In this document: positions 1 to 5,429 of the stretch, in pieces
Layout of the letters: each line of letters opens with the position of its first letter
Numbering within the stretch: position 1 is the stretch's first letter
Assembly (NCBI GenBank): GCA_016784945.1
Contig: JADHTP010000216.1
Coordinates: forward strand, 1-5,687
DNA: 5,687 bases
Source: Deltaproteobacteria bacterium
GTDB lineage: Bacteria; Myxococcota_A; UBA9042; DTJE01
Direction: 5' to 3'
Notes under the pieces: model-generated
Told to the model about the DNA's origin: nothing
What the model saw: only the letters and a program-made list of their open reading frames with translations
Databases searched by the model: none
Position numbers and translations under genes: made by a program

Positions 1-134
1 GCATCGAATCCCTGGCCGAAGACTACACGCGGGTGTTCAGGCGAGGCGGGGGGCCCGTTCGCCGGGACCGTTTCACCGTTCTTGTCACGGGTTCCGATGG
101 GCCCTGTGTGACAGCGGAGGTTGAAAACACATGA
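1..134 (+). CDS. C-terminal fragment of an unrecognised protein, upstream of rnc
   Basis: An open frame enters from the left edge (first full codon at 3) and ends at TGA 132-134, giving 43 residues that begin IESLAEDYTRVF and end VTAEVENT. The stop overlaps the rnc start as ATGA, the usual mark of translational coupling, and third codon positions are mostly G or C, as in the neighbouring genes. The other two plus-strand frames stop within 111-127 and read as less protein-like. The tail has a basic stretch followed by an alternating hydrophobic segment (RFTVLVTG, then CVTAEVE) that could be beta strands. I do not recognise a family from so short a tail. What is inferred is only that an upstream gene probably shares a transcript with rnc. 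Confidence 0.6.
   Translation, partial: IESLAEDYTRVFRRGGGPVRRDRFTVLVTGSDGPCVTAEVENT
116..120 (+). promoter_or_regulatory. Shine-Dalgarno site of rnc
   Basis: GGAGG lies 10 nt before the ATG at 131, inside the 3' end of the upstream reading frame. It supports the 131 start and coupling to the upstream gene. Confidence 0.7.
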
Positions 135-835
135 ACCGGACCGATCTGCTGGAAGCCCTGCAAACGACCATAGGACACCGGTTCAAGGACCCGTCTCTCC
201 TGGAAACCGCCCTCACCCATCGTTCCTTCACGAACGAGTCCCAGGACCCGATGGAAGACAACGAGCGCCTGGAGTTCCTGGGCGATGCCGTGGTCAACCT
301 GGTGGTGGCGGACAGGACCTATGCCCTCGAACCGGACTGGGACGAAGGACGCCTCACGCGCCTCAAGGCCCTGGTGGTCTGCGGTCCGGCTCTGGCTGAA
401 AAGGCCAGCGACCTTGGCCTTGGTGAACTCCTGCTCCTGGGCCGGGGGGCGGCCCGGAGCGATCGGGTGGGCCAGGCCTCCAGCGCACTGTCCAATGTCT
501 TCGAATCGGTGGTGGGCGCCGTATACCTGGACGGAGGGTTCGATACGGCACAACGCTTCATCCTGTCCCAACTGGACCCCGCTATCCAGGCTTGCCTCGA
601 ACGGGGGCGCCTGACGGATCCCAAGTCCTCACTCCAGGCCGCCTGCCTGAGGGAGTCCCACCAGACCCCCGTCTACCAGGTTGTCGGTCGTGAAGGCCCG
701 GACCATGCCCCGCAGTTCACCATCCGGGTCGTCCTGCCCGACGGCGTCGGCCACGAGGGCACCGGCGGTTCCAGGAAGGAGGCGGAGCAGGCGGCCGCTC
801 TGAATGCACTCAACGCACTGGGGATCGGGTGCTGA
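131..835 (+). CDS. rnc: Ribonuclease III
   Basis: This 234-aa protein is a double-strand-specific endoribonuclease of the cytoplasm, which as a dimer processes rRNA precursors and cleaves structured mRNAs. Residues 1-155 form the RNase III domain and carry the signature NERLEFLGDAV at 44-54. Residues about 162-231 form a double-stranded-RNA-binding domain ending in the usual KEAEQAAALNAL helix. Length and layout match the bacterial family (E. coli is 226 aa). Aligning by eye to E. coli, the metal ligands E41, D45 and E117 correspond to E48, D52 and E125, but the D114 position is Asn122 (sequence LSNVFESVVG). The start is supported by GGAGG 10 nt upstream. The common partner era does not follow; iorA does, after a 163-bp gap. 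The family call is secure; how the Asn affects activity is unknown. Confidence 0.97.
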   Translation: MNRTDLLEALQTTIGHRFKDPSLLETALTHRSFTNESQDPMEDNERLEFLGDAVVNLVVADRTYALEPDWDEGRLTRLKALVVCGPALAEKASDLGLGELLLLGRGAARSDRVGQASSALSNVFESVVGAVYLDGGFDTAQRFILSQLDPAIQACLERGRLTDPKSSLQAACLRESHQTPVYQVVGREGPDHAPQFTIRVVLPDGVGHEGTGGSRKEAEQAAALNALNALGIGC

Positions 836-903
836 ACTTTGTCGCCGAAGCCCCCTGTGGCCGTCCGACAACACCGACCTTGAATTGCAGGTGAGCAGCC
901 ATT

Positions 904-938
904 GACTATGGACTATTGACTGTCGACTATTGACTATT
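904..938 (+). repeat. Five-copy 7-bp direct tandem repeat
   Basis: Five units in exact 7-nt phase read GACTATG, GACTATT, GACTGTC, GACTATT, GACTATT. Units two, four and five are identical; the first differs at one position and the third at two. The array starts 69 nt after the rnc stop and ends 60 nt before the iorA ATG. It is AT-rich compared with its surroundings and contains three TTGACT hexamers (902, 916, 930) that resemble -35 boxes simply because of the repeat. It may be a slippage-prone simple repeat, a cluster of protein-binding sites, or an intergenic repeat scattered in the genome; the window alone cannot say which. Confidence 0.85.
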
Positions 939-981
939 GGTCCTTCTACGTTGATTGTCTCCCTTGGCAATCGATACGCTC

Positions 982-987
982 GGAGGA
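982..987 (+). promoter_or_regulatory. Shine-Dalgarno site deciding the iorA start
   Basis: GGAGGA lies 11 nt before ATG 999. It favours that start over an in-frame TTG at 930, which sits inside the heptamer repeat. Confidence 0.7.
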
Positions 988-998
988 AAGATCGGTCA

Positions 999-2852
999 AT
1001 GGACCCGCTGCTTGACATCAAGGACCGCACTCTCCTCCTGGGAAACGAAGCGCTGGTTCGCGGCGCCCTGGAAGCGGGGATCGGGGCCTTTTCCACCTAC
1101 CCCGGCACTCCGGCGTCGGAAATTGGCGATTGTCTGTATCGGCTGGCCGACGAGGCCGGTCTGTTTTTCGAGTACGCCGTCAACGAGATGGTGGCGGTCG
1201 AAACCGTCATCGCGTTTTCCCTGTCGGGATACCGTTCCATGGCAGCCATGAAGCACGTGGGCCTCAACGTGGCTTCCGACGCCTTCATGACCTTTCCCTA
1301 CCTGGGCGTGGAAGGCGGCGCTGTGGTGGTTTCCGCCGACGATCCCGGCTGTCATTCAAGCCAGAACGAGCAGGACAACCGCCACCTGGCCCGCATGGCC
1401 GGCACCCCCATGCTGGAACCGGCCACCCCCGAGGAATTGCGGGTCCTCACCCGCCGGGCCTTCGAACTGTCCGAGCAGTTTCGCCTGCCCGTCCTGTTGC
1501 GACTCACCACCCGCATCGCCCACATGCGCGCCGCGGTGGACCCGGGCCCCCTTCCCGACCGGCCGGTGGCGGCCCGCGAGTTCACCCGTGACCCCATGAA
1601 CCGCGTGATGGTGCCCTCCGTGGCCCGCAGGCGGCACCGCGAAATGACCCGGATGCTGGAGGATGCCGGTTCAGCGGCCAATTCCCCTGAATTCTGTCGC
1701 CGTGACGGCCCCGGATCGAACCTGGGCATCATTGCCACCGGTTCGGGAAGGAACCTGGCCGACAGCGCCCTCAGGGACCTGAAGGCACAGGGCGGGGCGG
1801 ACCTGCTGGAACTGGCATTCACCTACCCGTTTCCCACCCGGGCTATCGAGTCTTTTCTGCAGGACCACAAGCGAGTCCTCGTGGTGGAGGAACTGACACC
1901 CTTCATGGAAGACGCCGTATCCGCCATCGCACATCGCTGCCATTCAGACGCCGAGATCTTCGGCAAGCACACGGGGCACCTGACGGAACTGGGTGAACTG
2001 GGCCCCGACCAGGTGACCGCCGCCCTTGCCGACCTGACCGGATCGCCTTTACCCGCCTGGTCCGGCGCCGACGCCGTGCCGTCCGTTGACGAACTGCCCG
2101 CACGTCCCCCGATCCTGTGTCCCGGCTGTCCGCACCGCGCCTCCTACCTCATGACCCGTCAGGTGGTGGGGCCCGACACCCTGGTGGCCACGGACATCGG
2201 TTGCTACACGCTGGGTCTTTTTCCGCCCCTGGGCATGGGCGATCTCCAGATCTGCATGGGTGGTTCCGTTTCGCTGGGCGCCGCCCTGGGTGCCGCCCTT
2301 GACCGGCCCGTGCTGGCCTTCATCGGCGATTCCACCTTCTTCCACGCCGGCATTCCCGGCCTGGTCAACGCTGCGTCCAATGGAAGGAAGCTCCTCCTGG
2401 TCGTCCTGGATAACGAAACCACGGCCATGACGGGCTACCAGCCCCACCCGGGATCCCCCGGAAATGGCCGGCGACGCATTGCCATCGAAAAGGTGGCCGA
2501 GGCCTGCGGTGCCGACCCGGTTCTCACCGTGGACCCCGGTAATCCAAAAAAGTCCATGGACGCCGTACGTACGGGCTGGAGTTCCGATGGCGTGGCCGTG
2601 GTGGTCATGAGAAGCCCCTGCGCCAGGCACGCCCTGCGCACCGGCGCCGTTGCTCCACGCCCCCCCGTTCGAATCGTCAACGGCGGCAAGGAGTCCTGTT
2701 CCAACTGCACGTCCTGTGTCTCCTTGACGGGTTGTCCCGCCCTGCGCCTCGAAAAAGGGTCAGACGGCCCCGAAGTGATAGAATCCCTTTGCAACGGATG
2801 CGGACTCTGTGCCATGGTCTGCCCTAATGGAGCCATCGTTTCCAGTGAGTGA
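999..2852 (+). CDS. iorA: Indolepyruvate ferredoxin oxidoreductase, alpha subunit
   Basis: This 617-aa catalytic subunit oxidatively decarboxylates aryl pyruvates (indolepyruvate, phenylpyruvate, 4-hydroxyphenylpyruvate) with CoA, giving aryl-acetyl-CoA, CO2 and reduced ferredoxin. It is a cytoplasmic, oxygen-sensitive TPP and iron-sulfur enzyme of anaerobic amino-acid fermentation. The N-terminal pyruvate:ferredoxin-oxidoreductase-like domain has YPGTPASEI (34-42), NEMVAVE (62-68) and the typical DPGCHSSQNEQD block. The TPP-binding domain has CPGCPHR (374-380), GDSTFFHAG (443-451) and DNETTAMTGYQ (471-481). The C-terminus is a two-cluster ferredoxin: C567, C570, C573, C579-Pro and C598, C601, C604, C608-Pro. 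Length fits the family. ATG 999 has GGAGGA upstream and gives the expected N-terminus. The stop overlaps iorB, its obligate partner. True substrate preference cannot be read from sequence. Confidence 0.96.
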   Translation: MDPLLDIKDRTLLLGNEALVRGALEAGIGAFSTYPGTPASEIGDCLYRLADEAGLFFEYAVNEMVAVETVIAFSLSGYRSMAAMKHVGLNVASDAFMTFPYLGVEGGAVVVSADDPGCHSSQNEQDNRHLARMAGTPMLEPATPEELRVLTRRAFELSEQFRLPVLLRLTTRIAHMRAAVDPGPLPDRPVAAREFTRDPMNRVMVPSVARRRHREMTRMLEDAGSAANSPEFCRRDGPGSNLGIIATGSGRNLADSALRDLKAQGGADLLELAFTYPFPTRAIESFLQDHKRVLVVEELTPFMEDAVSAIAHRCHSDAEIFGKHTGHLTELGELGPDQVTAALADLTGSPLPAWSGADAVPSVDELPARPPILCPGCPHRASYLMTRQVVGPDTLVATDIGCYTLGLFPPLGMGDLQICMGGSVSLGAALGAALDRPVLAFIGDSTFFHAGIPGLVNAASNGRKLLLVVLDNETTAMTGYQPHPGSPGNGRRRIAIEKVAEACGADPVLTVDPGNPKKSMDAVRTGWSSDGVAVVVMRSPCARHALRTGAVAPRPPVRIVNGGKESCSNCTSCVSLTGCPALRLEKGSDGPEVIESLCNGCGLCAMVCPNGAIVSSE

Positions 2853-3519
2853 GCCCGTACCAATCGACACCGGCAGGAATGACCGGACCGTCCGCATCGC
2901 GGTGGTCGGCGTCGGCGGCCACGGCGTGGTCCTGTGTGCGAGGCTCATGGCTGAAACCGCCGTCCTTTCCGGAACCCAGGTCGCCATGAGCGAGGTCCAC
3001 GGCATGGCCCAGCGCGGCGGCGTGGTGGCCACCACCGTGGTGTTGAACGGTGGAAACTGTCCCATGTTGCCCGACGGGTCGGCGGACCTCCTCCTGGCCA
3101 CGGAGCCACTGGAGGCCCTGCGCGCCCTCCACTTGACCGGCCCCCGGGGTACCCTGGCCGTATGGATGGTGGAAAATCCCCCGGCCAGCATGTCGCCCGA
3201 CGACCGGCCCTATCCTTCCCGAGAATCGATCATCGAGGGACTCCTGTCCTCCGGCGCCTCCCTGTGGACCCTCAATGGACGATCGGAACACCACACACCA
3301 GTCGGCCTCTTGCGCTCCAACGTGGCCCTGCTGGGTACCGCCGTGCGATCGGGGGTCCTTCCCTTCGAACTGGAATCTTTTGCCCGTACCATCAAGCGGG
3401 TCCTGCCCGCCCGCTTCATCGAAACCAACCTTGCGTCGCTGCACTTTGGTCACGACAAGGCGATCCACGTGGAATCCCCTGCCTTGAGGAATTATGGGAA
3501 AGCTGTTCAGGGACGATGA
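2845..3519 (+). CDS. iorB: Indolepyruvate ferredoxin oxidoreductase, beta subunit
   Basis: This 224-aa protein is the small subunit of the IOR complex, equivalent to the gamma domain of pyruvate:ferredoxin oxidoreductases. It carries the nucleotide-binding-like loop GVGGHG (22-27, where most homologs have GVGGQG), the signature SEVHGMAQRGG (49-59) and the C-terminal LRSNVALLG region (156-164). The reading frame is open further upstream, so the start is uncertain. GTG 2845 overlaps the iorA stop (GTGAGTGA, 8-nt overlap) and has a weak GGAG at 2829-2832, 12 nt away. ATG 2827 would add 6 residues but has no ribosome binding site, and ATG 2809 would add 12. Family similarity only begins around residue 17. 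Co-translation with iorA is likely and suits a 1:1 complex. The 3' end overlaps the next gene by 26 nt. Confidence 0.93.
   Translation: MSEPVPIDTGRNDRTVRIAVVGVGGHGVVLCARLMAETAVLSGTQVAMSEVHGMAQRGGVVATTVVLNGGNCPMLPDGSADLLLATEPLEALRALHLTGPRGTLAVWMVENPPASMSPDDRPYPSRESIIEGLLSSGASLWTLNGRSEHHTPVGLLRSNVALLGTAVRSGVLPFELESFARTIKRVLPARFIETNLASLHFGHDKAIHVESPALRNYGKAVQGR
3486..3490 (+). promoter_or_regulatory. Closely spaced Shine-Dalgarno-like site for the 145-aa gene
   Basis: GAGGA lies only 3 nt before ATG 3494 and inside the end of iorB. Such short spacing suggests modest independent initiation, so the gene may depend on ribosomes finishing iorB. Confidence 0.4.
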
Positions 3520-3931
3520 AGCCGGTGCGGTCGTCGAGCTGCTGCTATCCAGGTTCGGCGTCCATCTCCAGGGTGAATGCCTTCGCGTCGATGGCCGCTC
3601 GGAACCCGATTTCGTGGAAATCGAGGCCTTCCTGGAAAAGGCGGACGGCTCCTTCTGCTACCAGATGTCCGTTCGCGCACCACTGGGAAAGGACCTGTCA
3701 CGGGAGGCAGGGAAAAGCCTGGCCCTGGACTTCCTGGGCTACATCCTGGACCAGTATTTCGGCAGCGACCGTGAACTCCTGCTGCCCCTGGACTACCAGA
3801 CCTACCCCTTCGGCGATCACCATGTACAGGCCCGCGGTGATCTGACCAACCCCCGCCTCGATGCGGCCGCCGACCGGATCATCGAACGCGGTGTTCCCCT
3901 CGATCCCGACGATCCCGCGCCCGGCCTATAG
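3494..3931 (+). CDS. Unrecognised 145-aa acidic protein overlapping iorB
   Basis: I do not recognise this protein. It begins 26 nt inside iorB in a different frame and should be co-translated with it. It has no signal peptide, membrane segment, repeats or metal-binding cysteine motif (only Cys29 and Cys55), so it is probably a soluble cytoplasmic protein. Residues 8-60 look like mixed helix and strand (AVVELLLSRFGV, then DFVEIEAFLEK). Residues 72-90 could form a helix (AGKSLALDFLGYILDQYFG). A motif-like segment follows: YPFGDHHVQARG at 104-115, then NPRLDAAADRIIERG at 119-133. The tail is Asp/Pro-rich. Coding use matches the neighbours (mostly G or C in third positions), and the frame stays open to TAG 3929-3931, 11 nt before the stop of the convergent terC-like gene. 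Context suggests a link to the IOR enzyme, such as assembly or regulation, but that is speculation. Confidence 0.8.
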   Translation: MGKLFRDDEAGAVVELLLSRFGVHLQGECLRVDGRSEPDFVEIEAFLEKADGSFCYQMSVRAPLGKDLSREAGKSLALDFLGYILDQYFGSDRELLLPLDYQTYPFGDHHVQARGDLTNPRLDAAADRIIERGVPLDPDDPAPGL

Positions 3932-3942
3932 CGACACTCCGT

Positions 3943-4884
3943 TTACTGTTCGCCGCGCGTCTTTGCCACGGACACGAGGATGGATCCGCCGATGAGGGCC
4001 GCCACCACGATCAGTGACAGCCATACTGGGATGGACAGGATGGCCGGCGATACCAGCATCTTCATACCGATGAACACCAGCACCAGCGCCAACCCGTAGT
4101 GCAGGAACTTGAACCGGCGCAGGTAGCTCGCCAGCAGGAAATACATGGCCCGAAGACCGAGGATGGCGCACACGTTGGATGAGTACACGATGAAGGTGTC
4201 CCGGGTGACGCCGAAGATGGCGGGGATGGAGTCAACGGCGAACACCACGTCCGAGGCCTCGATCACGAGCAGTACGGCCAGGAGGGGCGTGGCGAACCAT
4301 CGTGCCCCCACCTTGACGAAGAAATGATCCTCCCGGTATTCCGGGACCGACGGGATGAACCGCTTGAAGAAACGGAAGACCAGGTTCTTCTCCGGCTCCA
4401 CGCTGACGTCACCGGAAAAGAAGAGCTTGGCACCCGTTCCCAGCAGAAAGGCGCCGAACACATAGATGAACCAGTGGAAGGAATCGAGGAGCGCGGCCCC
4501 CAGCAGGATGAACAGCGCCCGCATGAAGAGCGCCCCGAGGATGCCCCAGAAAAGGACCCTGTGCTCCAGTGCCGGCGGAACCGAAAAGTACGAGAAAAGC
4601 AGCAGGAACACGAACAGGTTGTCGATGCTGAGGGATTTCTCCAGGAGGTAGCCCGTAAGGAATTCCAGGGCCTTGTCGGACGACCCGGTGTACCACCACA
4701 GCAAGCCGTTGAATGCCAGGGACAGGAGAACCCAGAAGACGCTCCAACCCAGCGCTTCCCGGGTTGTTACCTCGTGGGCCCTGCGGTGAAAGACGAAAAG
4801 GTCCAGGGACAGCATGGCCAGGACGAAGACCGTGAAGCCGATCCACAACCACGGGGTCCCCACGAACAGGGTCTCTACCGGCAT
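3943..4884 (-). CDS. TerC/Alx-family integral membrane protein, probable metal-ion exporter
   Basis: This 313-aa inner-membrane protein has about eight or nine hydrophobic segments and resembles E. coli Alx (321 aa) along its whole length. Family hallmarks are EKSLSIDNLFVF (82-93), FSYFSVPPALEHRVL (97-111) and EASDVVFAVDSIPAIFGV (209-226), followed by SSNVCAILGLRAMYFLLA (235-252). The membrane acidic residues E82, D88, E209, D212 and D218 are the likely metal ligands. In the Alx/MntP-linked literature such proteins export Mn2+; the tellurite name is historical. The start at 4884 (MPVETLFVG) is chosen because GAGG lies 9 nt upstream and the position matches Alx; a longer form from 4926 would overlap purE. 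It begins 4 nt after the purE stop, so the two are probably co-translated. No riboswitch leader is possible directly upstream, unlike many alx and terC-type genes. Confidence 0.92.
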   Translation of the reverse strand: MPVETLFVGTPWLWIGFTVFVLAMLSLDLFVFHRRAHEVTTREALGWSVFWVLLSLAFNGLLWWYTGSSDKALEFLTGYLLEKSLSIDNLFVFLLLFSYFSVPPALEHRVLFWGILGALFMRALFILLGAALLDSFHWFIYVFGAFLLGTGAKLFFSGDVSVEPEKNLVFRFFKRFIPSVPEYREDHFFVKVGARWFATPLLAVLLVIEASDVVFAVDSIPAIFGVTRDTFIVYSSNVCAILGLRAMYFLLASYLRRFKFLHYGLALVLVFIGMKMLVSPAILSIPVWLSLIVVAALIGGSILVSVAKTRGEQ

Positions 4885-4888
4885 GTAT

Positions 4889-5368
4889 TCAGGCCTCGTA
4901 CCGCTTGCGCTCGTTGGCCAGTGCATCGGCCAGCGCCGCCCGGATGTCGGGGTGGGTCAGGGCCAGGATCCTGGCCGCCAGTACGGCCCCGTTCTTGGCG
5001 CCGTCCACGCCCACGGTGGCCACGGGAATTCCCGGGGGCATCTGCACGGTGGACAGGAGGGCGTCCAGTCCGTTGAGGGCGCCGGCAGCAATAGGTACGC
5101 CGATCACGGGCAGAAGCGTATGGGCCGCCACCGCCCCGGCCAGGTGGGCCGCCATGCCGGCACAGGCGATGAAGACCTGCACACCCCTTCCGGGTGCGGC
5201 TTTCACGTAGTCCATCACCAGGTCCGGCGTCCTGTGGGCCGAAAGCACCTTGACTTCGCAAGGAACGTTCAGACTGTCGAGCATGGCCTTCGCCTTTTCC
5301 ACGATGGGCAGGTCGCTGGGACTGCCCGTCATAATCGCAACCAGTGGTCCGTCTGCCTGTTCAGCCAA
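4889..5368 (-). CDS. purE: N5-carboxyaminoimidazole ribonucleotide mutase, PurE class I
   Basis: This 159-aa cytoplasmic enzyme converts N5-CAIR to 4-carboxy-AIR in de novo purine synthesis and normally works after PurK, which is not in this window. Signature blocks are GSPSDLP (15-21), SAHRTPD (43-49, with the catalytic-type His45), AGMAAHLAG (70-78), LPVIGVP (86-92) and STVQMPPGIPVATVG (106-120). The length fits the homo-octameric class I family and the AAHL motif argues against the animal-type class II. Near the C-terminus VDGAKNGAVLAARIL is about two residues shorter than the E. coli segment, which from memory is a common variant. The start is TTG 5366-5368 with GGGAGG 5 nt upstream; the next in-frame ATG (residue 13) would cut into the first strand. 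Its stop lies 4 nt before the terC-like start. Confidence 0.96.
   Translation of the reverse strand: MAEQADGPLVAIMTGSPSDLPIVEKAKAMLDSLNVPCEVKVLSAHRTPDLVMDYVKAAPGRGVQVFIACAGMAAHLAGAVAAHTLLPVIGVPIAAGALNGLDALLSTVQMPPGIPVATVGVDGAKNGAVLAARILALTHPDIRAALADALANERKRYEA
4894..4897 (-). promoter_or_regulatory. Shine-Dalgarno site of the terC-like gene within the purE end
   Basis: On the minus strand GAGG lies 9 nt before ATG 4884 and inside the last codons of purE. It sets the TerC start and supports coupling to purE translation. Confidence 0.55.
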
Positions 5369-5373
5369 TGTTT

Positions 5374-5379
5374 CCTCCC
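5374..5379 (-). promoter_or_regulatory. Shine-Dalgarno site deciding the purE TTG start
   Basis: On the minus strand GGGAGG lies 5 nt before TTG 5368. There is no competing ATG in this frame close by, so TTG is the probable start codon. Confidence 0.7.
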
Positions 5380-5392
5380 TGTTCCTCTTGAC

Positions 5393-5410
5393 GGCGGGAT
5401 TCAGCCCGCC
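5393..5410 (-). other. Small GC hairpin in the gap before purE
   Basis: A perfect 6-bp inverted repeat, GGCGGG and CCCGCC, encloses a 6-nt loop in the 61-nt gap (5369-5429) between the partial gene and purE. On the minus strand it is followed by GTCAAGAGG rather than a run of T, so it is not a canonical intrinsic terminator. It may be a weak terminator, an mRNA processing or stability element, or chance in GC-rich DNA. Confidence 0.4.
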
Positions 5411-5429
5411 TGCTTCCGTAGAGGGGATC

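Larger units (their letters stand above)
836..998 (+). other. Intergenic region between rnc and iorA
   Basis: This 163-bp stretch has no supported gene. It holds a phased heptamer repeat (904-938) and the iorA ribosome binding site (982-987). I see no intrinsic terminator after rnc and no convincing sigma-70 promoter. It is the largest non-coding gap in the window, so an iorA promoter here is plausible but only inferred. Confidence 0.7.

Noticed and set aside
23..571. A 182-codon minus-strand open frame opposite rnc
   Set aside because: It is antisense to a well-conserved rnc; its composition looks like a shadow and no motif is visible.
904..938. CRISPR array
   Set aside because: The repeats are 7 bp and directly adjacent with no spacers, and no cas genes are present.
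902..978. Sigma-70 promoter for iorA using TTGACT or TTGATT hexamers
   Set aside because: The TTGACT hexamers come from the tandem repeat, and no good TATAAT-like box lies 16-18 nt downstream; the best pairing (TTGATT 951, GATACG 973) is weak.
930..998. Longer iorA starting at TTG 930
   Set aside because: The added 23 residues would be encoded partly by the heptamer repeat, have no family counterpart, and lie upstream of a good GGAGGA site placed for ATG 999.
2049..2630. A 193-codon Gly/His-rich minus-strand frame opposite iorA
   Set aside because: It mirrors the conserved TPP domain of iorA, and its Gly/His richness follows from GC-rich codons on the other strand.
3915..3958. Terminator formed by CGCGC and GCGCG near the convergent stops
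   Set aside because: The stem would be only 5 bp with a loop over 30 nt and no T tract, which is expected by chance in this composition.
4885..4926. Longer terC-like protein starting at 4926
   Set aside because: The 14 extra residues would overlap purE, lack family similarity, and the 4884 ATG has a properly spaced GAGG.
4324..5076. A 250-codon plus-strand open frame opposite the terC-like gene and the end of purE
   Set aside because: It is antisense to two genes with clear family motifs, is rich in Arg, Gln, Pro and Glu as expected for a high-GC shadow frame, and has no recognisable domain.
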